A stretch of DNA of 20,336 nucleotides from an uncultured Marmoricola sp. (GTDB lineage Bacteria; Actinomycetota; Actinomycetes; Propionibacteriales; Nocardioidaceae): NCBI RefSeq assembly GCF_943913695.1, contig NZ_CALTZE010000073.1, forward strand, positions 1 through 20,336, given 5' to 3'. Below the pieces are notes generated by a model. That model saw only the letters and a list, made by a program, of their open reading frames with translations, did no database searches and had not been told where the DNA came from. Both the position numbers and the translations under genes were made by a program. Of this stretch, positions 6,484-13,776 are shown piece by piece (within the stretch, counting starts at the first letter, position 1; each line of letters begins with the position of its first letter).

Positions 6484-7380
6484 TCAGGCCTCGGGGATGT
6501 CGCGGCCGAAGCTCTCGCGGGTGATCTGCTCAGGAGCCGGACCTCCACGGATCCCGGTGTCGAGCGCGTCGATGCGGCCGAGCTCTTCAGCGGTCAGCTC
6601 GAAGTCGAAGACGTCGAAGTTCTCCCGGATGCGGGAGGGGTTCACGGACTTCGGGATGACCTGTCGCTCCTGCTGCAGGTGCCAGCGCAGCATCACCTGG
6701 GCGGGGGTGCGCTCGTGGGCGGCGGCGATGCCGCGGATCACCGGATCCTCGAGGGTGCTGCCGGCGGAACCGTCGCGGTAGTGGGTGATGCCACCGATCG
6801 GCGACCAGGCCTGGGTGAGGATGCCGCGCTCGGCGTCGTCGGCGAGGAGGTCGGGCTGGCGGAAGTAGGGATGGACCTCCACCTGATTGATGGCGGGTGT
6901 GACGCTGGTCTCGGCGGCGAGACGGGCGAGGTGGTCGGGCATGAAGTTGGAGACGCCGATCGCACGCACCGAGCCCTCCTCGAGGAGCTGCTCCAGCGCG
7001 AGGTAGGCGCCGATCGTCAGCTCGAACTCACCGGGCAGCGCCTGGTGGAGCACGAGCAGGTCGATCTGGTCGAGGCCGAGCTTGCCGGCGCTCTTGTCGA
7101 AGGCATGCAGGGTCTCGTCGTAGCCGTAGTCGCTGATCCAGACCTTGGTCTCGACGAACACCTCCGCACGGTCGAGACCGCTGCGCCGCAGCGCTTCGCC
7201 GACCTCGCGCTCGTTGCCGTACGCCGCTGCGGTGTCGACGTGGCGGTAGCCGACCTCCAGGGCGGTGGTGACGGCCTCGATCGTCCGTTCGGGCGGGGTC
7301 TGGAAGACGCCCAGCCCGATGGCAGGGATGACGACGCCGTTGTCGAGGGTGAAGCCGGTCGTCGCGGAGGACTCGGTCAT
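6484..7380 (-). CDS. Aldo/keto reductase (AKR5-like, 2,5-diketogluconate reductase type)
   Basis: NAD(P)H-dependent carbonyl reductase of the TIM-barrel AKR superfamily. The 298-residue product carries the full catalytic tetrad: Asp49 and Tyr54 (VDTAAAYGNE), Lys79 (ETKVW) and His112 (LLVLHQ). The last motif is LHQ where most AKR5 members have LHWP. GVSNF and the C-terminal IPKSVNPSRIREN cofactor motif are also present. The ATG at 7380 overlaps the stop of the upstream dehydrogenase in ATGA, so both are made from one mRNA. The frame runs further upstream, but that part is antisense-like and without AKR similarity. The natural substrate is unknown; pairing with a dehydrogenase suggests aldehyde/ketone detoxification or sugar-type redox steps. 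Confidence 0.93.
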   Translation of the reverse strand: MTESSATTGFTLDNGVVIPAIGLGVFQTPPERTIEAVTTALEVGYRHVDTAAAYGNEREVGEALRRSGLDRAEVFVETKVWISDYGYDETLHAFDKSAGKLGLDQIDLLVLHQALPGEFELTIGAYLALEQLLEEGSVRAIGVSNFMPDHLARLAAETSVTPAINQVEVHPYFRQPDLLADDAERGILTQAWSPIGGITHYRDGSAGSTLEDPVIRGIAAAHERTPAQVMLRWHLQQERQVIPKSVNPSRIRENFDVFDFELTAEELGRIDALDTGIRGGPAPEQITRESFGRDIPEA

Positions 7381-8426
7381 GGCCGCACCATCGCCTTGAG
7401 CGCGGAGCGCTCGTCCATGGCGGCGTAGGCGCGCGGGGTGTCCTCCAGGTCGACGGTGAGGTCGAAGACGCGGCCAGGCTCGACCGAGCCGTCGAGCACG
7501 CCGGGGAGCAGCTGCTCGATGTAGGCGCGGACCGGGGCAGGCCCACCGGTCAGGGTGATGTTGGGCCCGAACAGCGGCCACCCGATGGGAGCGTCGGCGT
7601 ACTGCGGGACCCCGACGCGGCTGATGACGCCGCCCGGTCGGACCACGCCGAGGGCCTGGTCGTAGGCCGGGCGGTGTCCGACCGCCTCGAGCACGATGCT
7701 GGCGCCGCCACGCGTGAGCTCGCGGACTGCGGCGATGCCCTCGTCGCCTCGCTCGGCGACCACGTCGCTGGCACCGAACTCGCGGCCGAGGTCGGTGCGG
7801 GCGGTGTGGCGGCCCATGAGCGCGATCTGCTCCGCACCGAGCTGCTGTGCCGAGAGCACGGCGAGCAGGCCGACGGCTCCGTCACCGATCACGGTCACCG
7901 TGCTGCCCTGCGTGACGCCCGCACGGACGGCAGCGTGCCAGCCGGTCCCGTAGACGTCGGAGAGCGTCAGCAGGCCGGCGAGCAAGGACTCGTCGGCGTC
8001 CTCGTCCACGCCGGGGACCTTGACGAGGGTGCCGTCGGCCAGGGGGACTCGCACCGCCTCGGCCTGGCCCCCGGCGGTGCCGAGACCGTCGGGGTCGTTC
8101 CAGAACCCGCCCTGGAGGCACGACGTCTGCAGACCCGCGCGGCAGAACTCGCACTCACCGCAGGACACGGCGAAGGGCGCGATGACGAAGTCGCCGGGAC
8201 GCACGGTCCGCACGTCGGTGCCGACCTCCTCCACGACCCCGATGAACTCGTGTCCGATGGGGCTGCCGGCCTCGGTCGAGGGGGCGGAGTGGAAGGGGTG
8301 CAGGTCGCTGCCGCAGACGCAGGCGCGGGTCACGCGCACGAGGGCGTCGGTCGGGAGCTGGACGGTCGGGTCGGGCGCGTCGGTGACGCGGACGTCGCCG
8401 GCGCCGAAGAGGTAGGTGGCTCGCAT
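7377..8426 (-). CDS. Zinc-dependent alcohol dehydrogenase (MDR superfamily)
   Basis: Medium-chain dehydrogenase, 349 residues. Catalytic zinc residues are Cys38 (CVCGSD), His59 and Glu60 (GHE). The structural zinc cysteines are 89, 92, 95 and 103. The Rossmann motif is VTVIGDGAVGLLAV. It oxidises an alcohol or reduces an aldehyde with NAD(P); the substrate is not predictable. It is the first gene of an operon with the aldo/keto reductase (4-nt overlap) and is divergent from an XRE-type regulator across 101 bp. The ATG at 8426 gives the normal family N-terminus (MRATYLFGAGDVRV). No strong ribosome site is seen directly upstream. Confidence 0.93.
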   Translation of the reverse strand: MRATYLFGAGDVRVTDAPDPTVQLPTDALVRVTRACVCGSDLHPFHSAPSTEAGSPIGHEFIGVVEEVGTDVRTVRPGDFVIAPFAVSCGECEFCRAGLQTSCLQGGFWNDPDGLGTAGGQAEAVRVPLADGTLVKVPGVDEDADESLLAGLLTLSDVYGTGWHAAVRAGVTQGSTVTVIGDGAVGLLAVLSAQQLGAEQIALMGRHTARTDLGREFGASDVVAERGDEGIAAVRELTRGGASIVLEAVGHRPAYDQALGVVRPGGVISRVGVPQYADAPIGWPLFGPNITLTGGPAPVRAYIEQLLPGVLDGSVEPGRVFDLTVDLEDTPRAYAAMDERSALKAMVRP

Positions 8427-8466
8427 GTCACCCAGTCAACGCCTCCCGCGACGCTCGGGGGAGTCC

Positions 8467-8488
8467 CTGGTGTGACCGGTACTGCCAG
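8467..8488. promoter_or_regulatory. Dyad CTGG-N4-ACCGGT-N4-CCAG, candidate XRE operator
   Basis: The 22-bp stretch has outer arms CTGG/CCAG placed symmetrically around the hexamer palindrome ACCGGT, 14 of 22 positions being symmetric. It lies midway between the divergent dehydrogenase and regulator starts, 28 bp before the regulator's -10. This suits an operator acting on both genes. Confidence 0.45.
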
Positions 8489-8515
8489 TGCCTGCCTCGT
8501 CTCCGGCGTCCGACC

Positions 8516-8521
8516 TACCGT
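8516..8521 (+). promoter_or_regulatory. -10 box TACCGT for leaderless regulator transcript
   Basis: TACCGT fits TAnnnT and ends exactly 6 nt before the ATG at 8528; no Shine-Dalgarno is present. It has the same geometry as the boxes at 469 and 2289. Confidence 0.45.
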
Positions 8522-8527
8522 GGCTGC

Positions 8528-9415
8528 ATGAGCGACCCCGACCTGCGACGCGAGATCAGCGACTTCCTCGGCACACGCCGGGCCCGGCTGACCCCGCAGC
8601 AGGCCGGGCTGCCGGCGTACGGCGGCAACCGCCGCGTGCCGGGCCTGCGGCGCGAGGAGGTCGCCATGCTGGCCGGGGTCTCGGTCGACTACTACGTGCG
8701 GATGGAGCGCGGCAACCTCGCGGGTGCCTCTGACGGCGTCCTCGACGCGCTCGCCTCCGGCTTGCAGCTCGACGAGGCCGAGACCGAGCACCTCTTCGCC
8801 CTGGCGAGGCAGTCCGACGCAGGCAGCAGCAGGCGACGCCGCTCCACGACCTCCACGGTGCGCGCCTCGGTGCAGCAGGTGCTCGACGCCATCACCGACG
8901 CCCCGGCCTGGGTCCGCAACGGCCGTCACGACGTGCTCGCGATGAACCAGCTCGCCCGGGCGTTGTACTCCCCGGTGCTGGCGGATCCGCGCAGGCCGGC
9001 CAACACGACGCGCTTCGTCTACCTGGAGCCAGACGCGGCCGCGAGGTTCTTCGCCGACTACGACCAGGTCGCGCGTGACGCCGCCGCCATGTTGCGCCTC
9101 GAAGCGGGCCGCCACCCCCATGACAAGGAGCTCGCCGCGCTCGTCGGCGAGCTGTCGCTGCGCAGCGAGCTCTTCCGGCAGCGGTGGGCCTCGCAGGACG
9201 TGCGCTACCACCGCACCGGGCGCAAGCGCCTGAACCACCCGGTCGTCGGCCAGCTCGACCTCGACTTCGAGGCCCTCGAGCTGCCCGGTGACCCCGGCCT
9301 GCACCTCAACATCTACACCGCGGCGGCAGGCACGCCCACGGCAGATGCCTTGCGCATGCTCGCCTCCTGGGCCGCCAGCCAGGACGACCTGGGGAGCAAG
9401 ACGCGCGCGGAGTGA
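8528..9415 (+). CDS. XRE-family regulator with MmyB-like ligand-binding domain
   Basis: Cytoplasmic DNA-binding protein, 295 residues. The helix-turn-helix is at about 39-62 (GLRREEVAMLAGVSVDYYVRMERG), which is the hallmark of the MmyB-like group. The C-terminal part (about 110-290) is a PAS-like MLTR ligand domain (PAWVRNGRHDVLAMNQLARAL, later LRSELFRQRWASQDVR and HPVVGQLDLDFE), which in this family is thought to bind a fatty-acid-like or small hydrophobic ligand. It is divergent from the dehydrogenase/aldo-keto reductase operon, an arrangement common for this family, and so is the probable regulator of those genes. The start is supported by a -10 box 6 nt upstream. Confidence 0.92.
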   Translation: MSDPDLRREISDFLGTRRARLTPQQAGLPAYGGNRRVPGLRREEVAMLAGVSVDYYVRMERGNLAGASDGVLDALASGLQLDEAETEHLFALARQSDAGSSRRRRSTTSTVRASVQQVLDAITDAPAWVRNGRHDVLAMNQLARALYSPVLADPRRPANTTRFVYLEPDAAARFFADYDQVARDAAAMLRLEAGRHPHDKELAALVGELSLRSELFRQRWASQDVRYHRTGRKRLNHPVVGQLDLDFEALELPGDPGLHLNIYTAAAGTPTADALRMLASWAASQDDLGSKTRAE

Positions 9416-9451
9416 TCGACACCCGCCGCGGAGGCCCGAGCAGGACGGCCC

Positions 9452-10630
9452 TTAGGTCTCGAGGCGGGCAGTGCGCAGGTGCTCGGCGACGACCTGCACG
9501 TAGTACTCGACGCCGGCCGCGAGGATGTCGTCGTTGAAGACGTAGTCGTGGCTGTGCAGGGGGACGCCGCCGGCGTCCGGGTCGGTGCCGTTGCCGAGGA
9601 AGGCGAGGCATCCCGGCACCTGCTCCGCGAGGACGCCGAAGTCCTCGCTGGCCATGACGGGTGGGGCCGCGGTGTCGACGCGGTCCGCTCCGAGGGCGCG
9701 GATCGCCGCGCGGTCGGCGACCTCGACGCAGCCGGGGTCGTTGACGGTGGGGGCGAACTCGCGGGTGTAGGTCACGTCGGCTCGAGCGCCATGCGCGGTC
9801 GCGATGCCGGTGGCGATCTGTGTGATGCGGCGCTCCAGGAGGTCCTGCACCTCGACCGAGAAGCTGCGGGTGTCACCGGTGATCGTGACGTTGCTGGGGA
9901 TGGCGTTGCGGGCGCCGTCGGTGACCAGATCGGTGCACGAGACCACCGCGGTCTCGACGGGGTCGACGTTGCGGGCGACGACCTGCTGGAGCGCGGTTAC
10001 GATCTCGGCGCCGACCACGAGAGGGTCGACGACCAGGTGCGGGGCCGAGGCGTGACCACCCCGACCCCGGACGTGAATGACGAAGTCGTCCTCGCTCGCC
10101 ATGACCGGCCCGGGGCGGGTGCGGAGGTGGCCGGCCGGGACGCCGGGCATGTTGTGCAGGCCGTGGATCGCGTCGACGGGGAAGCGGTCGAAGAGGCCGT
10201 CGTCGACCATCGCCCGGGCTCCTCGCCCGGGCTCCTCGGCGGGCTGGAAGACGACCCGCACTGTGCCGTCGAGGTGGGCGTCCGCGGCGATCGTGGCCGC
10301 GGCGCCGAGCAGCATCGCCATGTGGCCGTCGTGGCCGCAGGCGTGCATCGCGCCCGGATGCTGCGAGGCGTAGGACAGTCCACTGCGTTCGTCGATGGGC
10401 AGGGCGTCGAGCTCGGATCGCAGCCCGATCGCGCGATCCGAGGTGCCCCGGGTCATCGAGCCGACGACGCCGGTGCCGCCGATGCCGGTGGCGACGTCGA
10501 AGCCGAGGTCGGCGAGCACCCGGGCCACGTACGCGCTGGTGGCGTGCTCGGCGAAGGCGGTCTCGGGGATCCGGTGCAGCTCGTGGCGCCACGCGACCAC
10601 GCGGGGGTCGAGGCCCGCCGACGGGCTCAC
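9452..10630 (-). CDS. M20 family metallo-amidohydrolase (hippurate / IAA-amino acid hydrolase-like)
   Basis: Zinc/manganese-dependent hydrolase, 392 residues, expected to cleave an N-acyl-amino acid amide bond. Metal ligands are visible: Cys98 and His100 (HACGHDGH), Glu132/Glu133 (QPAEEPGRGA), His159 (HGLHNMPG) and His359/His361 (HSHDYVFND). RSELDALPI at 71-79 replaces the usual RADMDALPI. A dimerisation (lid) domain is inserted around 175-290. The GTG start at 10630 overlaps the stop of the preceding lyase in GTGA. Sequence further upstream in frame lies inside the lyase and has no M20 features. Coupling to a diaminopropionate lyase suggests that it frees the lyase substrate from an N-acylated precursor, which is inference. 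The TAA stop is rare for this GC content. Confidence 0.92.
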   Translation of the reverse strand: MSPSAGLDPRVVAWRHELHRIPETAFAEHATSAYVARVLADLGFDVATGIGGTGVVGSMTRGTSDRAIGLRSELDALPIDERSGLSYASQHPGAMHACGHDGHMAMLLGAAATIAADAHLDGTVRVVFQPAEEPGRGARAMVDDGLFDRFPVDAIHGLHNMPGVPAGHLRTRPGPVMASEDDFVIHVRGRGGHASAPHLVVDPLVVGAEIVTALQQVVARNVDPVETAVVSCTDLVTDGARNAIPSNVTITGDTRSFSVEVQDLLERRITQIATGIATAHGARADVTYTREFAPTVNDPGCVEVADRAAIRALGADRVDTAAPPVMASEDFGVLAEQVPGCLAFLGNGTDPDAGGVPLHSHDYVFNDDILAAGVEYYVQVVAEHLRTARLET

Positions 10631-11661
10631 GCCTGGGCCCCTTCGGTGCTGAGCAGGACCACAGTGGCGTCGTCGGCCAGCTCCAGCGTCGATCGCGTGG
10701 CGGGGTCCAGCAGGCCCTCCCGTACGCCGGCCAGGGTGGCGGCGCCGCACGGCCCGGAGGAGACGCCGAGCCCGGCGAGGTCGTCGACGGCTCGCAGGGC
10801 GGCCTCGTCCTCGACGGCGACCGCGACGTCGAGGCCGTCTCGCAGCACCGGCCAGGAGGTCTCTGAGACGGTGCCGCAGTTGAGCCCGGCCATGACGCTC
10901 GCCGCGGTGGGCACGCTCACCGGCTCACCGGCCTGCAGGCTCGCGAGCAGGCAGGCGGCGGTGACCGGCTCGACGGACAGCAGTGACGGGTGTGGCGCGT
11001 CCGGGCGGCGGTAGTGCCGGACGACGGCCTCCGCGAGCGACCCGACGCCGACCGGCACGGCCACGAGGTCCGGGGTGCGGCGCAGCTGCTCGTCGACCTC
11101 CTCCAGCAGCGTGCGGTAGCCGTCGACGATCCAGCCCGGCACCTCGGTGTAGCCCTCCCACGCGGTGTCCTGCACCAGGGCCCGGTCGCTCGACTCCGCG
11201 GCGTACGCCGCCGCGGCGCGCACGGCGTCGTCGTAGGCGACGTCGAGGCGCACGACCTCCGCACCCTCCGCGGCGATGCGTGCGGCGGTGGCCGGGAGCA
11301 TCACCTCGGGCACGAAGACGGTGGCCCGGACGCCGAGGTGGGCGGCGGTCCGGGCGACGGCACGGCCGTGGTTGCCGTCGGTGGCGGTGACGAGGTGGGC
11401 GCCCGGCTGCCGGTCGAGCACCTGGCGGCACGCCCAGGACGCCCCGAGGATCTTGAACGCCGGCAGCCCCAACCGCGACGACTCGTCCTTGACCAGTACC
11501 TCGCCCACCCCGAGCTCGCGGGCGAGCGCGGGGAGCGGCACGAGGGGCGTCGGCGCGTATCCGGGCAGCGAGCGGTGCAGCTCGCGCGCGGAGACTGAGT
11601 GCGCCGGTGTGCTCCAGTCGCGGCCCGCGGGCCGGGTGTAGAAGGTCGTCATGACATCCAT
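10627..11661 (-). CDS. Diaminopropionate ammonia-lyase-like PLP enzyme
   Basis: Fold-type II PLP enzyme, 344 residues. It probably splits 2,3-diaminopropionate into pyruvate and two ammonia. The DAP-lyase signatures are PTPLVPLPALARELGV at 37-52, KDESSRLGLPAFK with the PLP lysine Lys70, and ATDGNHG with Asp95. QDTAWEGY with Asp165 follows, and its Asp, like Asp95, matches the catalytic aspartates I recall for the E. coli enzyme YgeX. SGPCGAA is near the C-terminus. The protein is about 50 residues shorter than YgeX, mainly between Lys70 and Asp95 and at the ends. ATG at 11661 or 11652 could be the start. It is first in an operon with the M20 hydrolase and divergent from a LysR gene. Serine or threonine dehydratase activity is the main alternative. 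Confidence 0.85.
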   Translation of the reverse strand: MDVMTTFYTRPAGRDWSTPAHSVSARELHRSLPGYAPTPLVPLPALARELGVGEVLVKDESSRLGLPAFKILGASWACRQVLDRQPGAHLVTATDGNHGRAVARTAAHLGVRATVFVPEVMLPATAARIAAEGAEVVRLDVAYDDAVRAAAAYAAESSDRALVQDTAWEGYTEVPGWIVDGYRTLLEEVDEQLRRTPDLVAVPVGVGSLAEAVVRHYRRPDAPHPSLLSVEPVTAACLLASLQAGEPVSVPTAASVMAGLNCGTVSETSWPVLRDGLDVAVAVEDEAALRAVDDLAGLGVSSGPCGAATLAGVREGLLDPATRSTLELADDATVVLLSTEGAQA

Positions 11662-11703
11662 CGTGACGGGGTGTCGCTGTGCAGGTCTAGCGCAATGATG
11701 TGT

Positions 11704-11723
11704 GCTCTATCGTGAAGCAGAGC
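11704..11723. promoter_or_regulatory. Dyad GCTCT-N10-AGAGC between lyase and LysR genes
   Basis: The perfect 5-bp arms GCTCT (11704-11708) and AGAGC (11719-11723) flank a 10-nt centre, 19 bp before the LysR start. The size is LysR-like but the spacing is not exact T-N11-A. It is a plausible binding site for the divergent regulator. Confidence 0.35.
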
Positions 11724-11725
11724 TG

Positions 11726-11734
11726 AAAGGTGGT
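11726..11734 (+). promoter_or_regulatory. Ribosome binding site AAAGGTGGT favouring the 11742 start
   Basis: AAAGGTGGT is the only purine-rich stretch in the region and lies 7 nt before GTG 11742. GTG 11730 and 11733 fall inside it and so would have no ribosome site of their own. Confidence 0.45.
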
Positions 11735-11741
11735 GGACCGT

Positions 11742-12626
11742 GTGCTCGACCTCCAGCGACTCCGACTGCTGCGCGAGCTGAGCCGCCGTGGCACGGTCAC
11801 GGCGGTGGCGCAGGCCCTGTCGTTCAGCCCGTCGGCGGTCTCCCAGCAGCTCGCGACACTGGAGCGCGAGGCCGGCGTCGCGCTGCTCGAGCGGGTCGGC
11901 CGTCGCGTCCGGCTCACCCCACAGGGGGAGATCCTGGTCGAGCACGCCGACGTGCTGCTGCGCGAGATGGAGCGGGCCGAGAGCGCGCTCGCGCGCTCGG
12001 TCGACGACGTGTCCGGCACGCTGCGCGTCGCGGCCTTCCAGACGGCCGTGATGTCGCTGCTGCCGCCCGCGCTCGTCGACCTGGCCGCGCGGCACCCGCG
12101 ACTGCGGGTCGAGGTGACCGAGCTCGAGCCGCCCGACGCGCTGCCGGCGCTGACGGCGGGAGATCTCGACGTCGTCGTGGGGGAGGAGTACCCCGGTCAT
12201 CCGCTGACCCCGACGCCCGGCACCGCTCGCACCGACCTCGGCACCGACGAGCTGCTCCTCGTCGTGCCGGCCGGCTCGGGACACCGCGAGCTTCGCAGTC
12301 TTGCCGAGCACGTCTTCGTGCTGGAGCCGGAAGGCTCCGGTGCCCGGGTATGGGCCGTCGAGCGTTGTCGCGAGGCGGGTTTCGAGCCAGACGTGCGCTT
12401 CACCACGACCGATCTGAGCCTGCACCTGACCTATGTCGAGGCGGGCCTGGCGTGCGCGCTGGTGCCGGCGCTCGCCCTCCCCGGCGACCGCACGGTCGAC
12501 GTCCACCGCCTGCGCGACCGGCCCGTACGCCGACTCCTCAGCCTCGTCCGCGCCGGGTCGGGCGGGCGACCCGACATCGAGGCGTTCCACGGCGCCGTAC
12601 GCGCCGGTGGGATCTTGGGGTCGTAG
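11742..12626 (+). CDS. LysR family transcriptional regulator
   Basis: Probable regulator of the divergent DAP-lyase/M20 operon. The 294-residue product (from GTG 11742) has a winged helix-turn-helix at about 2-60. This includes GTVTAVAQALSFSPSAVSQQL and LLERVGRRVRLTPQGE, and is followed by a periplasmic-binding-protein-like effector domain (about 85-290). GTG 11742 is preferred over 11730 and 11733 because family members start with a short L-D-L-x-R-L-R-L-L segment and the ribosome site precedes it. The compressed recognition region, with its strong hydrophobic HTH, resembles the actinobacterial ArgP-like LysR subgroup, but the effector is unknown. The gene ends convergent to pcaD with 35 bp between them and no clear terminator. 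Confidence 0.9.
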   Translation: MLDLQRLRLLRELSRRGTVTAVAQALSFSPSAVSQQLATLEREAGVALLERVGRRVRLTPQGEILVEHADVLLREMERAESALARSVDDVSGTLRVAAFQTAVMSLLPPALVDLAARHPRLRVEVTELEPPDALPALTAGDLDVVVGEEYPGHPLTPTPGTARTDLGTDELLLVVPAGSGHRELRSLAEHVFVLEPEGSGARVWAVERCREAGFEPDVRFTTTDLSLHLTYVEAGLACALVPALALPGDRTVDVHRLRDRPVRRLLSLVRAGSGGRPDIEAFHGAVRAGGILGS

Positions 12627-12661
12627 GGCAGCGCCGCGAGAAGCCCCAGGCAGGGCGGACC

Positions 12662-13489
12662 TCAGGCGCCGAGGCGGGCAGCGCGCAGGTGGTCTGAGAT
12701 CAGGGCGGCGACCTGCTGGGGTTGCTCCGCGGGAGGCAGGTGGGCGGCGTCGGCGACGACCTCCAGCCGCCCGTCGCGTACGCCGCCCGCGATGGCCGCG
12801 AGACTGGCGACCGGGGTCGGCACGTCCTCGCGGCCGGCGACGGCGAGGACCGGCGCACCGATCTCGCCGAGTCGCTCGGTGACGTCGAAGCTGCCCAGCG
12901 CCTCGCAGCACCGCGCGTAGCCCTCGCGGTCGACCCCACGCAGGGTGGCGACCAGCTCGGCCACGAGATCGGGCCGCTCCACGCGGGTGCGGGCGGCGAA
13001 CCAGCGCTCGATCGAGCCCTCGACCACCGCCTCGGTGTCGCTCTCGCGCACGGTGGCGGCCCGGTCGGCCCACGCCTCCGGCTCGCCGATGCGCGCGCCG
13101 GTGCTGAGGAGCACGGCCGCGCTCATGTGGGTCGGCGCGTCGAGCAGCAGCTGCAGGCCGACCGCGCCGCCCAGGCTGTCGCCGGCGTAGGCGAAGGTGA
13201 GGTCGGCCCGCCGGTCGTGCTCGGCCGCGAGCCGGCGCGCGGCCCCCAGGGCAGCGTCGAGCACCGCGTCCGCGAGCCGCGGCACGTCGAGCGCGGGCGC
13301 CCGCTCCACCGGTGCACCGGCATGGCCGGGGAGGTCCCAGGCGAGCACGGCGACGTCGTCGAGCACCGCCACGCACTCTCGCCACAGCTGCACCGCCGAC
13401 GTCCCGAGCGACGGCCCCACCGCCAGCAGCGGTGCGTCGCGCCGCGGCGTCATCCAGGTGGTCTGCAGCGGCATCGCGCCGCGGCTCAC
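12662..13489 (-). CDS. pcaD: 3-oxoadipate enol-lactonase
   Basis: Hydrolyses 3-oxoadipate enol-lactone to 3-oxoadipate, where the catechol and protocatechuate branches join. Alpha/beta hydrolase of 275 residues with the nucleophile in GDSLGG (Ser105), Asp222 (AGREDVPTP) and His250 (DAAHLPP). VGPSLGTS at 24-31 forms the oxyanion side as in PcaD. The GTG start at 13489 overlaps the catC stop in GTGA; ATG 13474 is a weaker alternative. It is a stand-alone PcaD, not the PcaL fusion to carboxymuconolactone decarboxylase seen in many actinobacterial pca clusters. As the last gene of the catRBAC-pcaD operon it makes the catechol branch independent of a protocatechuate cluster. Sequence alone would give only alpha/beta hydrolase; the name rests on the VGPSLGTS match and on context. 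Confidence 0.85.
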   Translation of the reverse strand: MSRGAMPLQTTWMTPRRDAPLLAVGPSLGTSAVQLWRECVAVLDDVAVLAWDLPGHAGAPVERAPALDVPRLADAVLDAALGAARRLAAEHDRRADLTFAYAGDSLGGAVGLQLLLDAPTHMSAAVLLSTGARIGEPEAWADRAATVRESDTEAVVEGSIERWFAARTRVERPDLVAELVATLRGVDREGYARCCEALGSFDVTERLGEIGAPVLAVAGREDVPTPVASLAAIAGGVRDGRLEVVADAAHLPPAEQPQQVAALISDHLRAARLGA

Positions 13490-13770
13490 CCGGTCGAGAC
13501 GGACGAGGGGTGCGTGGCGAGCGGCGTCACCTCGATCGTCATGTGGGGGAAGAGCGGGAGGTGCCACAGGATCTCGTGGAGCCGCTCGTTGTCGGCCACG
13601 TCGAAGATGCTGAGGTTGGCGTACTGGCCCACGCAGCGCCAGATGCTCACCCACTCACCCCCGCGTTGCAGCTCCTGGGAGTAGGCCTTCTCGCGGGCGA
13701 GGAGGTCGGCCCGCTCCTCGGGACCGAGGTCCCGGGGCAGGGCGACGTCCATGCGTACGGCGTACAGCAC
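13486..13770 (-). CDS. catC: Muconolactone delta-isomerase
   Basis: Isomerises muconolactone to 3-oxoadipate enol-lactone. The 94-residue length and the sequence are typical: it begins LYAVRMDVALPRDL, has EKAYSQELQRGGEWVSIWRCVGQYANLSIFDV in the middle, and ends with LPLFPHMTIEVTPL. The family forms a decamer of small ferredoxin-like subunits. The GTG start at 13770 lies 6 nt after the catA stop, with a weak TGAGG ribosome site overlapping the end of catA. Its own stop overlaps the pcaD start, so catA, catC and pcaD are tightly coupled. Confidence 0.95.
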   Translation of the reverse strand: MLYAVRMDVALPRDLGPEERADLLAREKAYSQELQRGGEWVSIWRCVGQYANLSIFDVADNERLHEILWHLPLFPHMTIEVTPLATHPSSVSTG

Positions 13771-13776
13771 CGGGCC

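Noticed and set aside
9479..11014. 511-codon plus-strand frame opposite the M20 and lyase genes
   Set aside because: It is a mirror of the codon bias of the real minus-strand genes, with no recognisable domain; both opposite-strand enzymes have complete active sites.
9450..12692. Shared GAGGCGGGCAG-GCGCAGGTG segments at 9461 and 12671
   Set aside because: Both are the 3' ends of coding sequences for similar C-terminal peptides (HLRTARLE and HLRAARLG) in unrelated enzymes. The match is short and explained by codon bias, so I do not count it as a repeat or recombination site.
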